DNA from: CAZSLZ01 sp964607865 | GTDB taxonomy: Bacteria > Vulcanimicrobiota > JAJTBE01 > CAZSLZ01 | Direction: 5' to 3' | NCBI GenBank assembly: GCA_964607865.1 | Contig: CAZSLZ010000003.1 | Location: 1-55,204, forward strand | Length of the DNA stretch: 55,204 bases | Shown: positions 33,608 to 42,596 of the stretch, one piece after another | How positions within the stretch are numbered: the stretch's first letter is position 1 | Layout: each line of letters opens with the position of its first letter | The notes under the pieces: model-generated | What the model was told of the DNA's origin: nothing | Databases searched by the model: none | What the model saw: the letters and a program-made list of their open reading frames with translations, nothing else | Made by a program: the position numbers and the translations under genes

Positions 33608-33623
33608 AACGAGTGAACTCGTT
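33608..33623. promoter_or_regulatory. Palindrome in the gdhA upstream region
   Basis: AACGAGTGAACTCGTT has 7 bp arms around two bases and lies about 40 bases upstream of the gdhA start. It could be an operator or an RNA hairpin in the leader. Confidence 0.35.
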
Positions 33624-33745
33624 TCCTGCCGCTGAATTTAAAACGAGCCAAGTAATAACCCGACTCTCCCCTTGTATTTCCATGAAAAATAAAAATTACT
33701 TTAAGTTTGTTATATTTTTCACAATACTTTTCAAAAAAAATTTTT

Positions 33746-34765
33746 CTAGCTGAAATAATCACTTTCTTTATTTATTAAGGTTTCAATTAATTCCTTCAAC
33801 TTTCCCAAACCTTTTACTTCTTTTACTGTTTTTTTTGTTAAAGAAAGGGCAGGTTTTACATATTTCAAAAATTCGGGTTTTCCTGAATCTATACCCAGCT
33901 TTCCATAAGCGCCCAGCGCCTGCATGAGCCTTTGGAGCGCCACCTTGTTATATGTTTCGGTTGCTTTTTTCATATTGATTTTTAAATCTTCATTCCAACC
34001 AGGGTGACTTAAATAATAGCCCAGTAATTCGTCATGAACAGAATCGGGAAGCTCAACATAAGGATCTTTCAACAAAGATGCCAGATCGTAAAACCTTGAA
34101 CCCAGCCTGGCTGACTGAAAATCGATGACAGTGATTTTACCTGTCTTATCAAAAAGAATATTCTGAGATTGAAAATCGCGGTGGACAATAAACCTGGATT
34201 CAGAAACAAGTTCACCAGCCAGAAAGTCCAATTCACGGGTTAAAATCCCGTCTTCAATTACCCCTAACCCGAAAAACAAACCGGCGCATTTTTCTCTGAA
34301 ATAATCGCTTTCCCATCGATAATGATCAAAATTGAAAGGCCGGGCTTTAATATTGAAAGGGATTTCTTCAAAAGGAATGCTTTGTAACACAATCAGTTCA
34401 TCGATAACATTTTTATATATATCAATTACCGGTCCGGTTTTGTTTTCGAACAGCAAATTCAAGATATGGCTTTGCAGGTTTTTTTTGCCACCGTCTTCAT
34501 AAACGGCAACCATTTCTTTTCTGTCAAGAAAAAGACGGCGGGGGGCACTGAACTTTCTGGAAAATAAGAAATCACCCACCGATACATATTCTTTCAGCTC
34601 TTCTGGGGTGGAGAACTCCAGAAGAATAAAACTGCTACCCCCGGCTTCCAGCCTGTAAAACCTCCGGTCAGACCCTCCCTCTTTGATACGATGAGCCTGA
34701 AAATTCTTATCAGAGCCGGCCAACTGGATAATTATTTTTTTCCATAAAGTTTTTAGATTTTGCAT
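33746..34765 (-). CDS. APH-family kinase (sugar-kinase-like, resembling AmgK)
   Basis: A 339-residue aminoglycoside-phosphotransferase/choline-kinase fold protein. The catalytic loop is FIVHRDFQSQNILF (with HRD) and the metal site is VIDFQSARLGSRFYDLASLL. The N-terminal GSDRRFYRL nucleotide-loop region fits the AmgK (N-acetylmuramate/N-acetylglucosamine kinase of cell-wall recycling) style. In AmgK operons the partner is a MurU nucleotidyltransferase, not seen here. The gene follows ychF by 27 bases in a leftward operon. The substrate is inferred only from the resemblance. Confidence 0.8.
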   Translation of the reverse strand: MQNLKTLWKKIIIQLAGSDKNFQAHRIKEGGSDRRFYRLEAGGSSFILLEFSTPEELKEYVSVGDFLFSRKFSAPRRLFLDRKEMVAVYEDGGKKNLQSHILNLLFENKTGPVIDIYKNVIDELIVLQSIPFEEIPFNIKARPFNFDHYRWESDYFREKCAGLFFGLGVIEDGILTRELDFLAGELVSESRFIVHRDFQSQNILFDKTGKITVIDFQSARLGSRFYDLASLLKDPYVELPDSVHDELLGYYLSHPGWNEDLKINMKKATETYNKVALQRLMQALGAYGKLGIDSGKPEFLKYVKPALSLTKKTVKEVKGLGKLKELIETLINKESDYFS

Positions 34766-34792
34766 TCTTTTCTTTAAGCCAAATCAGAAATA

Positions 34793-35857
34793 TTATACAT
34801 TAAAATTGATATGTACTATTTCTCCATCCTGAACCTGATAATTTTTGCCTTCCAGGCGCATTCTGCCCGCTTTCTTTACCTCGTTCATAGAGCCAAGCTC
34901 CAATAAATCCTCAGTTTTGACAACCTCGGCCTTTATAAACCCCCGCGCCAGATCGGTATGAATTGTTTCCGCAGCTTCCAGTGCAGAGCTTCCTTTCTTT
35001 ATTGTCCATGCCCGGTTTTCATCATCACCCACAGTGAAAAAAGTAATCTGATCCAGAAGGTTATATGTGGCTTTTATGATTTTATCCCGTCCCAGTTTGG
35101 AAATCCCGAATTCTGCCAGGAAATCATCCACCTCTTCAGGGTCCATCTGGGCAACTTCAGCTTCCAGGCTGGCGTCAATAACCAATATAGGCGAAGAATC
35201 ACCGGTTTCTTTCAATATTTTTTCTGATTGCTCAATTATTTTCTGAATTTTCTGTTCTTCCATACTCTCGGAAATATTAAAAACATAACAGGTGGGTTTA
35301 TCGGTGGTAAGGTTATAGTTGTTGGCCATGGCCTGTTCGCCGGGATCAAGATCCAGCCGTGCCACTATATTTTCCTGTTCCAGCAGAGTCTGCAGTTTCT
35401 GCAGAAATGTCATTTCTTTTTCCTTTTCCAGCCGGTTTTTTGCATTGACCCGCATATCCCGGTCCAGCCTTTCGATTCTTTTGGTAACAAAATCCAGGTC
35501 ATTCATAATAAGCTCGAACCTGAGTTTGTTCAACTCGTCAATTATTGCCAGTTCAGACATACACCGATAGGCGCCCACCACCAGAACCAGGGCGTCCATA
35601 ACTCTCAACCTGTCCACCAGGTTAATCCGCTGTTGCTTTATCTGGGTATCCAGAGGCGGAAAATCCTCGAAAACAGCTGTCGCATAGACTTTTCTGGGGG
35701 CATTATATAACTGGTGTAGCTTGTCCAGCCTGGCGTCGGGAATATTAACAATTCCGGTATCACCGCCGGTGCCCGGCGCTGACGGTTCCTTGCCGGTAAA
35801 AGATGAAAAAAGAGTGGATTTTCCTGCCTGGCCAAGGCCGATAATTCCTATATTCAT
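34793..35857 (-). CDS. ychF: Obg-like ATPase YchF
   Basis: YchF is a TRAFAC P-loop ATPase associated with ribosomes and stress responses. The 354-residue protein has the P-loop GLGQAGKST (residues 7-15). At the G4 position it has NISE in place of NKxD, as expected for the ATP-binding YchF branch. A long coiled-coil insert is present (residues ~120-165). The C-terminal TGS domain starts at AWTIKKGSSALEAAETIH and ends VQDGEIVHI. It lies between a Gfo/Idh/MocA oxidoreductase (13 bases upstream) and the APH-type kinase. The family is very widespread, so the neighbourhood says little about its role. Confidence 0.95.
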   Translation of the reverse strand: MNIGIIGLGQAGKSTLFSSFTGKEPSAPGTGGDTGIVNIPDARLDKLHQLYNAPRKVYATAVFEDFPPLDTQIKQQRINLVDRLRVMDALVLVVGAYRCMSELAIIDELNKLRFELIMNDLDFVTKRIERLDRDMRVNAKNRLEKEKEMTFLQKLQTLLEQENIVARLDLDPGEQAMANNYNLTTDKPTCYVFNISESMEEQKIQKIIEQSEKILKETGDSSPILVIDASLEAEVAQMDPEEVDDFLAEFGISKLGRDKIIKATYNLLDQITFFTVGDDENRAWTIKKGSSALEAAETIHTDLARGFIKAEVVKTEDLLELGSMNEVKKAGRMRLEGKNYQVQDGEIVHINFNV

Positions 35858-35869
35858 AATTGCTCCAAT

Positions 35870-37120
35870 CTATCTGCTTAAAATTATTTTTGCCTGGTTC
35901 GTGCTGTCTTCGGCGACCTTCAAACTGGCGATTATATCTCCATCGTTAAAAGCCGGTTTGTGTGCGGGGTTTTTAACGGCTTGAACAAAATCTTCCATGC
36001 ACTTTTTTATACACTCGCTGTAAAGGGGCATCTTGCCTTCTTCTATTCTGGTGGATAACCCGAAATTAAACCATTCTCCCTCAACACCGCTATAATGGCG
36101 AAGTTCAATATGAGGGCCCCATTTGACATCAATCTCTTCAACTTGCTCCTGGTCTTCAACTTCCACCACCTCGTCAGCTTCCATACAAATTTCCGGGAAT
36201 TCCATGGGCTGACTGTCCAGCTTTTCAAGAAAACCATCCACTGAAAGATCAGTATATTCGGGAAGAATATCGAACATAAGTCGATGGAAACGGGTGTATT
36301 CTTCGGGGGTAACCCATATTTCACCGGTGATGCTGGTTGGCATCCATTCATGCAGGGTGAGGTAACCTTTCCTGAAGGTAACCTGCAGGTAATTTCTTTC
36401 CACAATCGACATCTGGGTAAAACCATGATAATGGTCTCCGGGAATTCCTGCGGGATAAATCACAGTGCTGGCAACCCGTTTTTCCTGATCTGTATCGGCT
36501 TCCCTTATTACCAGGGATTGCGCAACTTCACCCCTGCCCAGAATCCAGTTCATAATGTCAAAGAAGTGAACCCCGTGTTCGATAAAAATTCCCCCGGAAA
36601 CCTTTCTGTCCCAGAACCAGTGTTCAGGTGGCAGGGGTTCATCCTGGGCATAATTTCTGAAAAGAAAAGAACTTACAGGCCCCAGAACCTTCGATTTTAC
36701 AATATCATTCAAAATTCTGAACATGGGGTTATACCTCATTACATAATTGCAAAAAACTTTCAGGTTCTTTTCCTTTGCGGTATCCAGAATTTTACGTGCC
36801 TGTTCTACGGAAACCGCCAGTGGTTTTTCACACATCACATGTTTACCCGCTCCCAGGGCCTGCATTGTCTGAGGATAATGAAGGCTGGGAGGGGTGGCAA
36901 TTACCATTATTTCAATATCGGGGTCAGCCAATGCATCCTCATAGCGGTCAAAAGTCTTTTCCGCACCGTATTTCTTTTCAAAAGCCCGGGTGCGATCCAG
37001 GCATATATCCATAAGTGAATGAACTTTCAAACCTTCAATATTCTGATATTGAGCCAGGGAAAAATCGGCGAAACCGCCGCAACCTACCAGGCACAAATTT
37101 AACGGCCTATCCTTACCCAT
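35870..37120 (-). CDS. Gfo/Idh/MocA-family oxidoreductase
   Basis: A NAD(P)-dependent oxidoreductase acting on a sugar or inositol derivative. The N-terminal Rossmann fold is NLCLVGCGGFADFSLAQ. It is followed by the conserved EKPLAVSVEQARKIL, where the Lys corresponds to the catalytic lysine region, and CNYVMRYNPMF. GGIFIEHGVHFFDIMNWILG carries the catalytic His. The C-terminal half is longer than in many family members (416 residues against ~350), with an acidic stretch EADEVVEVEDQEQVEEIDV at residues ~318-336. It starts the leftward operon with ychF and the APH-type kinase. Confidence 0.9.
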   Translation of the reverse strand: MGKDRPLNLCLVGCGGFADFSLAQYQNIEGLKVHSLMDICLDRTRAFEKKYGAEKTFDRYEDALADPDIEIMVIATPPSLHYPQTMQALGAGKHVMCEKPLAVSVEQARKILDTAKEKNLKVFCNYVMRYNPMFRILNDIVKSKVLGPVSSFLFRNYAQDEPLPPEHWFWDRKVSGGIFIEHGVHFFDIMNWILGRGEVAQSLVIREADTDQEKRVASTVIYPAGIPGDHYHGFTQMSIVERNYLQVTFRKGYLTLHEWMPTSITGEIWVTPEEYTRFHRLMFDILPEYTDLSVDGFLEKLDSQPMEFPEICMEADEVVEVEDQEQVEEIDVKWGPHIELRHYSGVEGEWFNFGLSTRIEEGKMPLYSECIKKCMEDFVQAVKNPAHKPAFNDGDIIASLKVAEDSTNQAKIILSR

Positions 37121-37167
37121 CTTCTTCCTCCTGTAAAATCTGATAGTTTCCTGGTTTTTTCGTAAAA

Positions 37168-37195
37168 TAAAAAAAATCCTCTAATTTTTGAGGAT
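37168..37195 (-). terminator. Intrinsic terminator after the prepilin gene
   Basis: Reading leftward, ATCCTC and GAGGAT form a 6 bp stem with an 8-base loop, followed by eight Ts. It separates the prepilin gene from the Gfo/Idh/MocA operon. Confidence 0.65.
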
Positions 37196-37232
37196 ATCAT
37201 AATATAACTGTTAAATATTCAGGACTGTTTCA

Positions 37233-37709
37233 TCAATCGTCAATATAATGATCCATATCGGTACAGAAACCGGTCCCATTTCTGGTGGCATTCTTTCCGT
37301 TGCAGCTCTTCCAGCAGGGGCCCCGTCCCGAATGTCCGTCGGTCATTAATAAAACCAATTCTTCATGACAGTGTTCGTCTCCCCGGTGATAAATTCCCAT
37401 GTTGTTGCAGCATTCGGGATGATTATTAAAATCACAGGCTGCCCCATATCTTTCTCCATTGGTGGGGACTTCCCTGATATAATCGGGAACCAGCTCCGGC
37501 GGATTACTCGAATTAAAGCTAATCCCTCCGGGATGATCTGCGACACACATCATAATGGCGCTTCCAATTTCCTGCAGCTGGCTCATGCAGGAAGATAACT
37601 AAGCTCTCTGTTTTGCCCTTCTTATATTGGGCATAATAATAGCTGCTAATATTGATATAATAGCTATAACTATCATCAATTCTATTAGTGTGAACCCCTG
37701 TTTTTTCAT
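37233..37709 (-). pseudogene. Type IV prepilin gene interrupted by an in-frame amber codon
   Basis: The first 36 codons from ATG 37709 encode a perfect prepilin start: short leader MKKQ, then G-FTLIELMIVIAIISILAAI. A TAG at 37601-37599 stops translation straight after the membrane helix. The same frame continues without a break for 121 more codons to 37233. That part carries eight-odd Cys and several His (CDFNNHPECC, GDEHCHEEL), as in small Cys-rich pilin-like proteins, so a single base change, e.g. CAG (Gln) to TAG, explains it. TAG is a normal stop for other genes here (7459, 3509). A suppressed codon or an assembly error is possible. AAGG precedes the ATG. An ATG at 37586 could not restore the pilin leader. 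Confidence 0.8.
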
Positions 37710-37854
37710 AACCAAACCTTCGTCTTTTTACAATTATAACAATGATTCCGTCTTGAGTCAGTTTAAAATTTTAAAAGAAATGCGCCCGAAGGCTTTTGCA
37801 GGAAATAACCATTTATTTTTGAATTTTTTATAAAATAAGATTTTTTGAGGTTCT

Positions 37855-39837
37855 ATGGAAATTACATGTCCCCGTTGCGGGTATGAAAACGAAGAAGAGC
37901 AGGAATTCTGCAGCCAGTGTGAATTTCCCCTTGCCGAGGCGGCTTTGTTGGTTCATCATCGTTACCGGATGGCGCGCCCTTATGTTTTTTCCACTTTCAG
38001 GGCAGTTTATGAAGCTTACGATGTCAGGGATAACAACAAGCGTTACTCGGTAAGGGAATTTCTGCCCCTGATTACTCATTCCGGGGAAAAACTGTCTATC
38101 AGCAGCCAGTTTGAGATTTTAATGAACAAATACCAGGAAATGAGCCATCCCAACCTGGCAGGCATCGCCGATTATTTTATTGAGGGCAATTATTATTATA
38201 TTGTATATGATTTTGTAAATGGCAAATCGTTGGATAGATACATGAGCCGGCATAAAATAATGCATGGAAAGGGGTATCCCCCGGAGCTGGTTACCCACTG
38301 GGCGTTGCAGATGTGTGATTTGTTCAATTATTTTCATAGTTCCCTGGAAAATCCTGTCTATCTGGTGGATTTTCGTCCCCGGGGAGTGGTTTTTCGGCAG
38401 GAAGATGAAAGACTGGTCTTTATTGATATGGGCTTATCAAAGACCCTGTCTTTGCTGGGGCCTCATTATTTAATTACCGAGGACTTTCAGGCATTCAGAA
38501 AAGCTGGCGGAAAACTGGAAACAAAAGGCTGGGATCTTTTCTGCCTGGGTAATTTCATCTATTATCTTCTAACCGGTGTCGATTTGTTATCTTCGAGTAT
38601 AAAAAAATTCCCCGAGCCTGTGGTTATAAACCCCAAAATACCCGATAAGTTGAATCAGATTGTAATGAAAGCCCTGGGAGAAAACTTTGTTTCCGGTTAT
38701 GAAGATGTGGGGGAAATAATAGAGGATTTGCAGGGTTTGCCTACAATGCCCCTGAGCGCTTATGACTTTTATAAGGATTTTGTTGCCAGTAAATTTGCTG
38801 ACAAGGCAACAGAATGGAGAATGTTGCTGGGTAACCCCCACAGGACAGGCACGGTGGGCGAGGCGCCCAGGATTCCGGTAAAAGTTAAGTGGCTTTCAAA
38901 AATAAAACCTTCAAGTAAATATTTTATTTTTCCCTGTGACAATTACATTTATGCTCTTTCAAAAGAAGGTATGCTCTTCGGACTGGATCACCAGACCGGC
39001 CACCAGGGTTGGAAATTTTTTGTCTGTAACCAGATGGCTGCCGACGGTGTGGGAAGCTCAGGGGTTCTATACTATGCAACTCCACTCAATGAACTGGTAG
39101 CGGTGGAACACGGACAGGCCAACTTTTTATGGCGCCTTCAACTCGAAAGTTCATGCATGGCTTCACCTTTCTTATATGAAGATATGATTTTTGTCCCTTT
39201 ATATAATGGCTCTATCTATGCCGTGAATGCCGAGGATGGGAGCGTTCTTTCCCGGTATCGAATAGAAGGCAACATCCTGTCTTCCCTGGTAGTGGCAAAT
39301 AACACAATGTACATAGCATCTCTTAATAAAATGCTTTGCGCCATAGATATAGATACCGAGGAAACTTTATGGGAGTTTGAATCCGATGAGGGTTTTTCCG
39401 CATCTCCCACGGTAAATAACAACAGGCTTTTTATAGGAAGCCATGATGGCACATTGAGCGCAGTAGACCTTGAAATGGGGCAGATGTTGTGGAGCAGGAA
39501 TTTTAATGGCCCTATTACCCAATCTGCCAGGGCCACATCTTATATGATTTACCAGGTAACCAAAAACGGGCAGTTGATTGCCATTTCTCCTGACCGGGGG
39601 GACACTCTCTGGGAGTATGAGCTTGGCCCCACCCAGACCCAGCATCCCTTTGCCATTTCCAACAATATGCTTTTCGTCATGGATTCCAGAAACCAGTTGT
39701 TAACCATGGATGCTTTTACCGGAGAGGTGAAACACCGTATGAGAATGAGCCATGCTCCGGTTTCTCAGTTGATAATCGCCCATAAGAAGATATTTGTGGT
39801 TTCCGCCAGCGGCCATATGGTTGCTTTTGGGCGGTAG
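37855..39837 (+). CDS. Zinc-ribbon, degenerate protein-kinase and beta-propeller protein
   Basis: A 660-residue cytosolic protein with three parts. Residues 5-22 form a zinc ribbon (CPRCGYENEEEQEFCSQC). Residues ~40-300 resemble a Ser/Thr protein kinase, but the ATP-lysine strand reads YSVREFL (Arg, not Lys). The catalytic loop reads VDFRPRGVVF (Asp kept, the usual Asn is Gly), and the DFG position reads IDMG, so activity is doubtful. Residues ~320-660 form a PQQ/BamB-like beta-propeller with repeated blades (IYAVNAEDGSVLSRYRI, LSAVDLEMGQMLWSRNF). It has no membrane segment. TTGAGG precedes the ATG. The gene begins a rightward cluster of mostly secreted unknown proteins; sensing or scaffolding is inferred. 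Confidence 0.8.
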   Translation: MEITCPRCGYENEEEQEFCSQCEFPLAEAALLVHHRYRMARPYVFSTFRAVYEAYDVRDNNKRYSVREFLPLITHSGEKLSISSQFEILMNKYQEMSHPNLAGIADYFIEGNYYYIVYDFVNGKSLDRYMSRHKIMHGKGYPPELVTHWALQMCDLFNYFHSSLENPVYLVDFRPRGVVFRQEDERLVFIDMGLSKTLSLLGPHYLITEDFQAFRKAGGKLETKGWDLFCLGNFIYYLLTGVDLLSSSIKKFPEPVVINPKIPDKLNQIVMKALGENFVSGYEDVGEIIEDLQGLPTMPLSAYDFYKDFVASKFADKATEWRMLLGNPHRTGTVGEAPRIPVKVKWLSKIKPSSKYFIFPCDNYIYALSKEGMLFGLDHQTGHQGWKFFVCNQMAADGVGSSGVLYYATPLNELVAVEHGQANFLWRLQLESSCMASPFLYEDMIFVPLYNGSIYAVNAEDGSVLSRYRIEGNILSSLVVANNTMYIASLNKMLCAIDIDTEETLWEFESDEGFSASPTVNNNRLFIGSHDGTLSAVDLEMGQMLWSRNFNGPITQSARATSYMIYQVTKNGQLIAISPDRGDTLWEYELGPTQTQHPFAISNNMLFVMDSRNQLLTMDAFTGEVKHRMRMSHAPVSQLIIAHKKIFVVSASGHMVAFGR

Positions 39838-39949
39838 TATGGTTGCCAACCTGCAATGAACCATGGAAACCGTGCTGAATTAAGTTTAAAGGCTGGTAAT
39901 AAAGGGTTTCTGGTTCTTTCAAGTTTTATTTATTAAGGAATTTAAATTC

Positions 39950-39971
39950 TTTGTTAACATTTTGTTAACAA
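39950..39971 (+). promoter_or_regulatory. Perfect 11 bp tandem repeat TTTGTTAACAT ahead of a -10 box
   Basis: TTTGTTAACAT is followed directly by TTTGTTAACAA, giving two TTAACA boxes five bases apart (39954 and 39965). A TATAAT -10 lies 20 bases downstream at 39991-39996, so the repeat covers the -35 area where PhoP-type activators bind. Regulator identity is not shown. Confidence 0.5.
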
Positions 39972-40041
39972 TTTCTTCTGTAAGATAAGATATAATAAAG
40001 TTAGTAAAAAGTAAATTTTCAACTATCAGGAGGTTTTCGAG

Positions 40042-41151
40042 ATGAAAAGAATTTTTATCGGATTGTTGATGCTGGCTCTGGTGTTCGGGCTGGTCACCCA
40101 GGCTTGGGCTGGTGTGTCAGAAAAACTGGAAAGCAAGACCATAAACGAGAATTATGAACATGTATATGATCATTATGAAGATGTTGTCCATCGAATCATT
40201 GCCGGTTATGCCAATAGAAAACTGGGGCATTTTGCCGGTAACGACTGGGACCAATTCCATTACTTCCAGGGAACCAATCATGGACGAAGTTGGAAAAATG
40301 CACTTACTGCTGAAGAAAGAACAACATTGAACAATCTCAAAAAAAGAGATTTCAGTAACGACAAGGTTTATTACCTGGATCTGACAACTATGACTGTAAA
40401 CACTGCAGATTTCAATTTTTATTCTGATTCAACCAAACCCACAATCTCTGAGGTTCAGGATAAATTCGAGCAGTTTTCTGATTTTGTGAATACCCAGTAT
40501 AAACTCAACAATAAAGATTCAAAAACCGAAACAAAAACTGAGAGGATTAACCCTTATTTAACCTACAACAGAACCGACACCTATACCCATAATTATTATG
40601 GTAAACACACCTTTGAACTGCTGCTTTATCTCTACGACGCATCACCCCTGGTACTGGATTTGGACCAGAACCGCAAAATTGATACTGCAAGAAATAGCTG
40701 GATGCCTCACGCCCCTAAATTCTATAAAGAATTTGCCCGTTATTTCGACATTACCGGCGACGGCGAGAGAGATTTAATCGAGTGGATGAGCACTGATCCT
40801 TCCGACGGTTTACTGGTTATGCCTGAAAACGGCAAGGTAGAAACCGCCCTTCAGCTGTTTGGAACCGCCGGAGGATATGCCGATGGCTATGAGAAATTAT
40901 CTATGGTTTGCGATACCGACAAAAACGGCTGGGTGGAAGGTGAAGAACTCGAAGGGCTTAAAATCTGGGTTGACAGCAACAATGATGCTGTTTCCCAGGA
41001 TTCAGAGTTATCCGAACTTTCCGATTATGGAATCACCAGGATTTCCACCAGCCATAAAGATTTCGTAAGCACCTACGAAACTGCCGATGGCAACCAGCAT
41101 ATGATGTGGGACTGGTGGCCATCAGTATTTGAAGTCAGAAAATTCCGATAG
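40042..41151 (+). CDS. Secreted protein with EF-hand-like calcium loops, 369 aa
   Basis: I do not recognise the whole protein. It has a clear signal peptide (MKRIFIGLLMLALVFGLVTQAWA). Aspartate-rich loops of the DxDxNG type occur in its C-terminal half: DLDQNRKID at ~212, DITGDGERDLIEW at ~238, DTDKNGWVEGEEL at ~292, and DSNNDAVSQDSEL at ~313. Loops like these bind calcium in EF-hand and dockerin-like proteins. The N-terminal half is aromatic- and His-rich without recognised motifs. CAGGAGG precedes the ATG. A TATAAT at 39991 and a tandem 11 bp repeat lie upstream, and a strong terminator follows, so it is a single-gene unit. Confidence 0.75.
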   Translation: MKRIFIGLLMLALVFGLVTQAWAGVSEKLESKTINENYEHVYDHYEDVVHRIIAGYANRKLGHFAGNDWDQFHYFQGTNHGRSWKNALTAEERTTLNNLKKRDFSNDKVYYLDLTTMTVNTADFNFYSDSTKPTISEVQDKFEQFSDFVNTQYKLNNKDSKTETKTERINPYLTYNRTDTYTHNYYGKHTFELLLYLYDASPLVLDLDQNRKIDTARNSWMPHAPKFYKEFARYFDITGDGERDLIEWMSTDPSDGLLVMPENGKVETALQLFGTAGGYADGYEKLSMVCDTDKNGWVEGEELEGLKIWVDSNNDAVSQDSELSELSDYGITRISTSHKDFVSTYETADGNQHMMWDWWPSVFEVRKFR

Positions 41152-41162
41152 TTAATTCACAG

Positions 41163-41189
41163 GGGGCTGTTTGAAGACAGCCCCTTTTT
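41163..41189 (+). terminator. Intrinsic terminator
   Basis: GGGGCTGT and ACAGCCCC form an 8 bp stem with a 6-base loop, followed by five Ts. Confidence 0.88.
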
Positions 41190-41270
41190 ATATTAAATAT
41201 TTGCCAGGCCTGAAAGGTTTTTTTTTTATAATATTTAATTTTTAACATAGACTGATTCGGAGGTAGTTTG

Positions 41271-42392
41271 ATGAAAAAAATATTCGTAATTGCTGTAATC
41301 GCCTTGACCATTTTTTCAATAACAAACCTGGCTTACGGGTTTACCCTGAAAGAAGAAGCGCGTTATGATGTTAAAGATTTCATACAATTAATGGGCGATA
41401 AAATCCTCACTCCCCAGAGCTTTAATTTTGCATTTATGAACGGCAATCTCTTTGCCCTGGTAAGGGACAACAGAACCAGAAACCTTGAATGGTATGTAAT
41501 CAATCCCTATTCTAATAAAATTGTTCACAAAGGCAATTGCCCCTTTAAGGTTTTTTACAATTATTCCATCTCCCCCGACAGTAATAATGCCCTGGTTTAT
41601 ACCAAATACCCCACAGCTTTATGGCATCTTGAAACCAATACCGGTAAATGGAAAAAAATATATGAAAATCCTGGTGAGGGAGAAGCAGGTTTTTCAATTA
41701 CCCGGGAAACCAGCCTTATCTATCCCGAGGTTTTCAGGGCTTATTCCTTGATGGATGTATGGGATGAAGAACATTTTATTGTTGATTATTCCATAACTGC
41801 AATCTACCCGGAAAGTGGCCAGTTGACCAGAGCCGCCTCAATCGGCGAGCTCAGGAAAGATGCACTGGGGGTTCTGACGCAGGGAGCCCGGGTACCCAAA
41901 GGAACCAAGATATCTCTGTCTAAAATCAGGATGGCTGGAAATAACGCCCTTGCTTTTTTACTTAGAACCGAATCGGATAAAAAGGAAGACCTGAATCAAA
42001 ACAGCATCTTCACTTTTAAAGCTCCCTCAGACTTGTGCCTGAGTGTAAAATCCCAGAACGGCTTGATTCCCCTGGATTACCGGCCCGAAAACAACAACCT
42101 TCTTTTTGCAGAATCATCGGAAAAAGGAATGATGGTTTATCAACTGAAAGACGGCAAAAAAACTGAGCTTTTTGCCGGCAAAGCCCTGATGGGAAGAATC
42201 TTCGATAATGGAAATATAGGTATTGCCACCATAGATGGCGGAAATATGAATATCTACCTGGGGACTCCAGGAGAAAAGTTTGAAAAAGTTGTTTCCTTCA
42301 ACAAACCTTATGCTGTGGGTTTCACCAATGATGGAACCAAAGCTGTATTTATAGGCATAACTCATGTGATTTGCGCCCGGATTTATAAATAA
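41271..42392 (+). CDS. Secreted propeller-like protein of unknown function, 373 aa
   Basis: I do not recognise this family. A signal peptide is clear (MKKIFVIAVIALTIFSITNLAYG). The mature part is built of regularly spaced beta strands such as NLFALVRDNRTRNLEWYVI, NNALVYTKYPTALWHLE and GNIGIATIDGGNMNIYLG. This strand-turn-strand pattern suggests a WD40- or TolB-like beta-propeller. The open frame includes a TTG at 41268, but GGAGGT six bases before the ATG at 41271 decides the start. The gene has its own terminator. It would act in the periplasm or at the surface. Confidence 0.7.
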   Translation: MKKIFVIAVIALTIFSITNLAYGFTLKEEARYDVKDFIQLMGDKILTPQSFNFAFMNGNLFALVRDNRTRNLEWYVINPYSNKIVHKGNCPFKVFYNYSISPDSNNALVYTKYPTALWHLETNTGKWKKIYENPGEGEAGFSITRETSLIYPEVFRAYSLMDVWDEEHFIVDYSITAIYPESGQLTRAASIGELRKDALGVLTQGARVPKGTKISLSKIRMAGNNALAFLLRTESDKKEDLNQNSIFTFKAPSDLCLSVKSQNGLIPLDYRPENNNLLFAESSEKGMMVYQLKDGKKTELFAGKALMGRIFDNGNIGIATIDGGNMNIYLGTPGEKFEKVVSFNKPYAVGFTNDGTKAVFIGITHVICARIYK

Positions 42393-42420
42393 GAATAAAC
42401 ACAAATAGATTTAAATAAAA

Positions 42421-42448
42421 AAAGTTAACCTTCAGGTTAACTTTTTTT
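42421..42448 (+). terminator. Intrinsic terminator
   Basis: AAAGTTAACC and GGTTAACTTT form a 10 bp stem with a TTCA loop, followed by a T run. Confidence 0.85.
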
Positions 42449-42596
42449 ATATCAAAGATCCTGTATCATTTTTCCTGTAAAAAAGTATGTAGTGAACTCC
42501 CGGAAAACATCCCCGGAAATTCTGGCAATATGGCTGATTAAAAACAGATAACCAAGTTACAATAGGAAAAATTATAATTTTATTGAAGGGACAAAT

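Noticed and set aside
37233..37586. A stand-alone 117 aa gene starting at 37586
   Set aside because: The same frame continues upstream through a single amber codon into a perfect prepilin leader, so it is the tail of the interrupted prepilin gene.
37599..37601. Genome-wide recoding of TAG (e.g. pyrrolysine or Gln)
   Set aside because: TAG is the proper stop of other intact genes here (for example at 7459-7461, 11032-11034 and 3511-3509).
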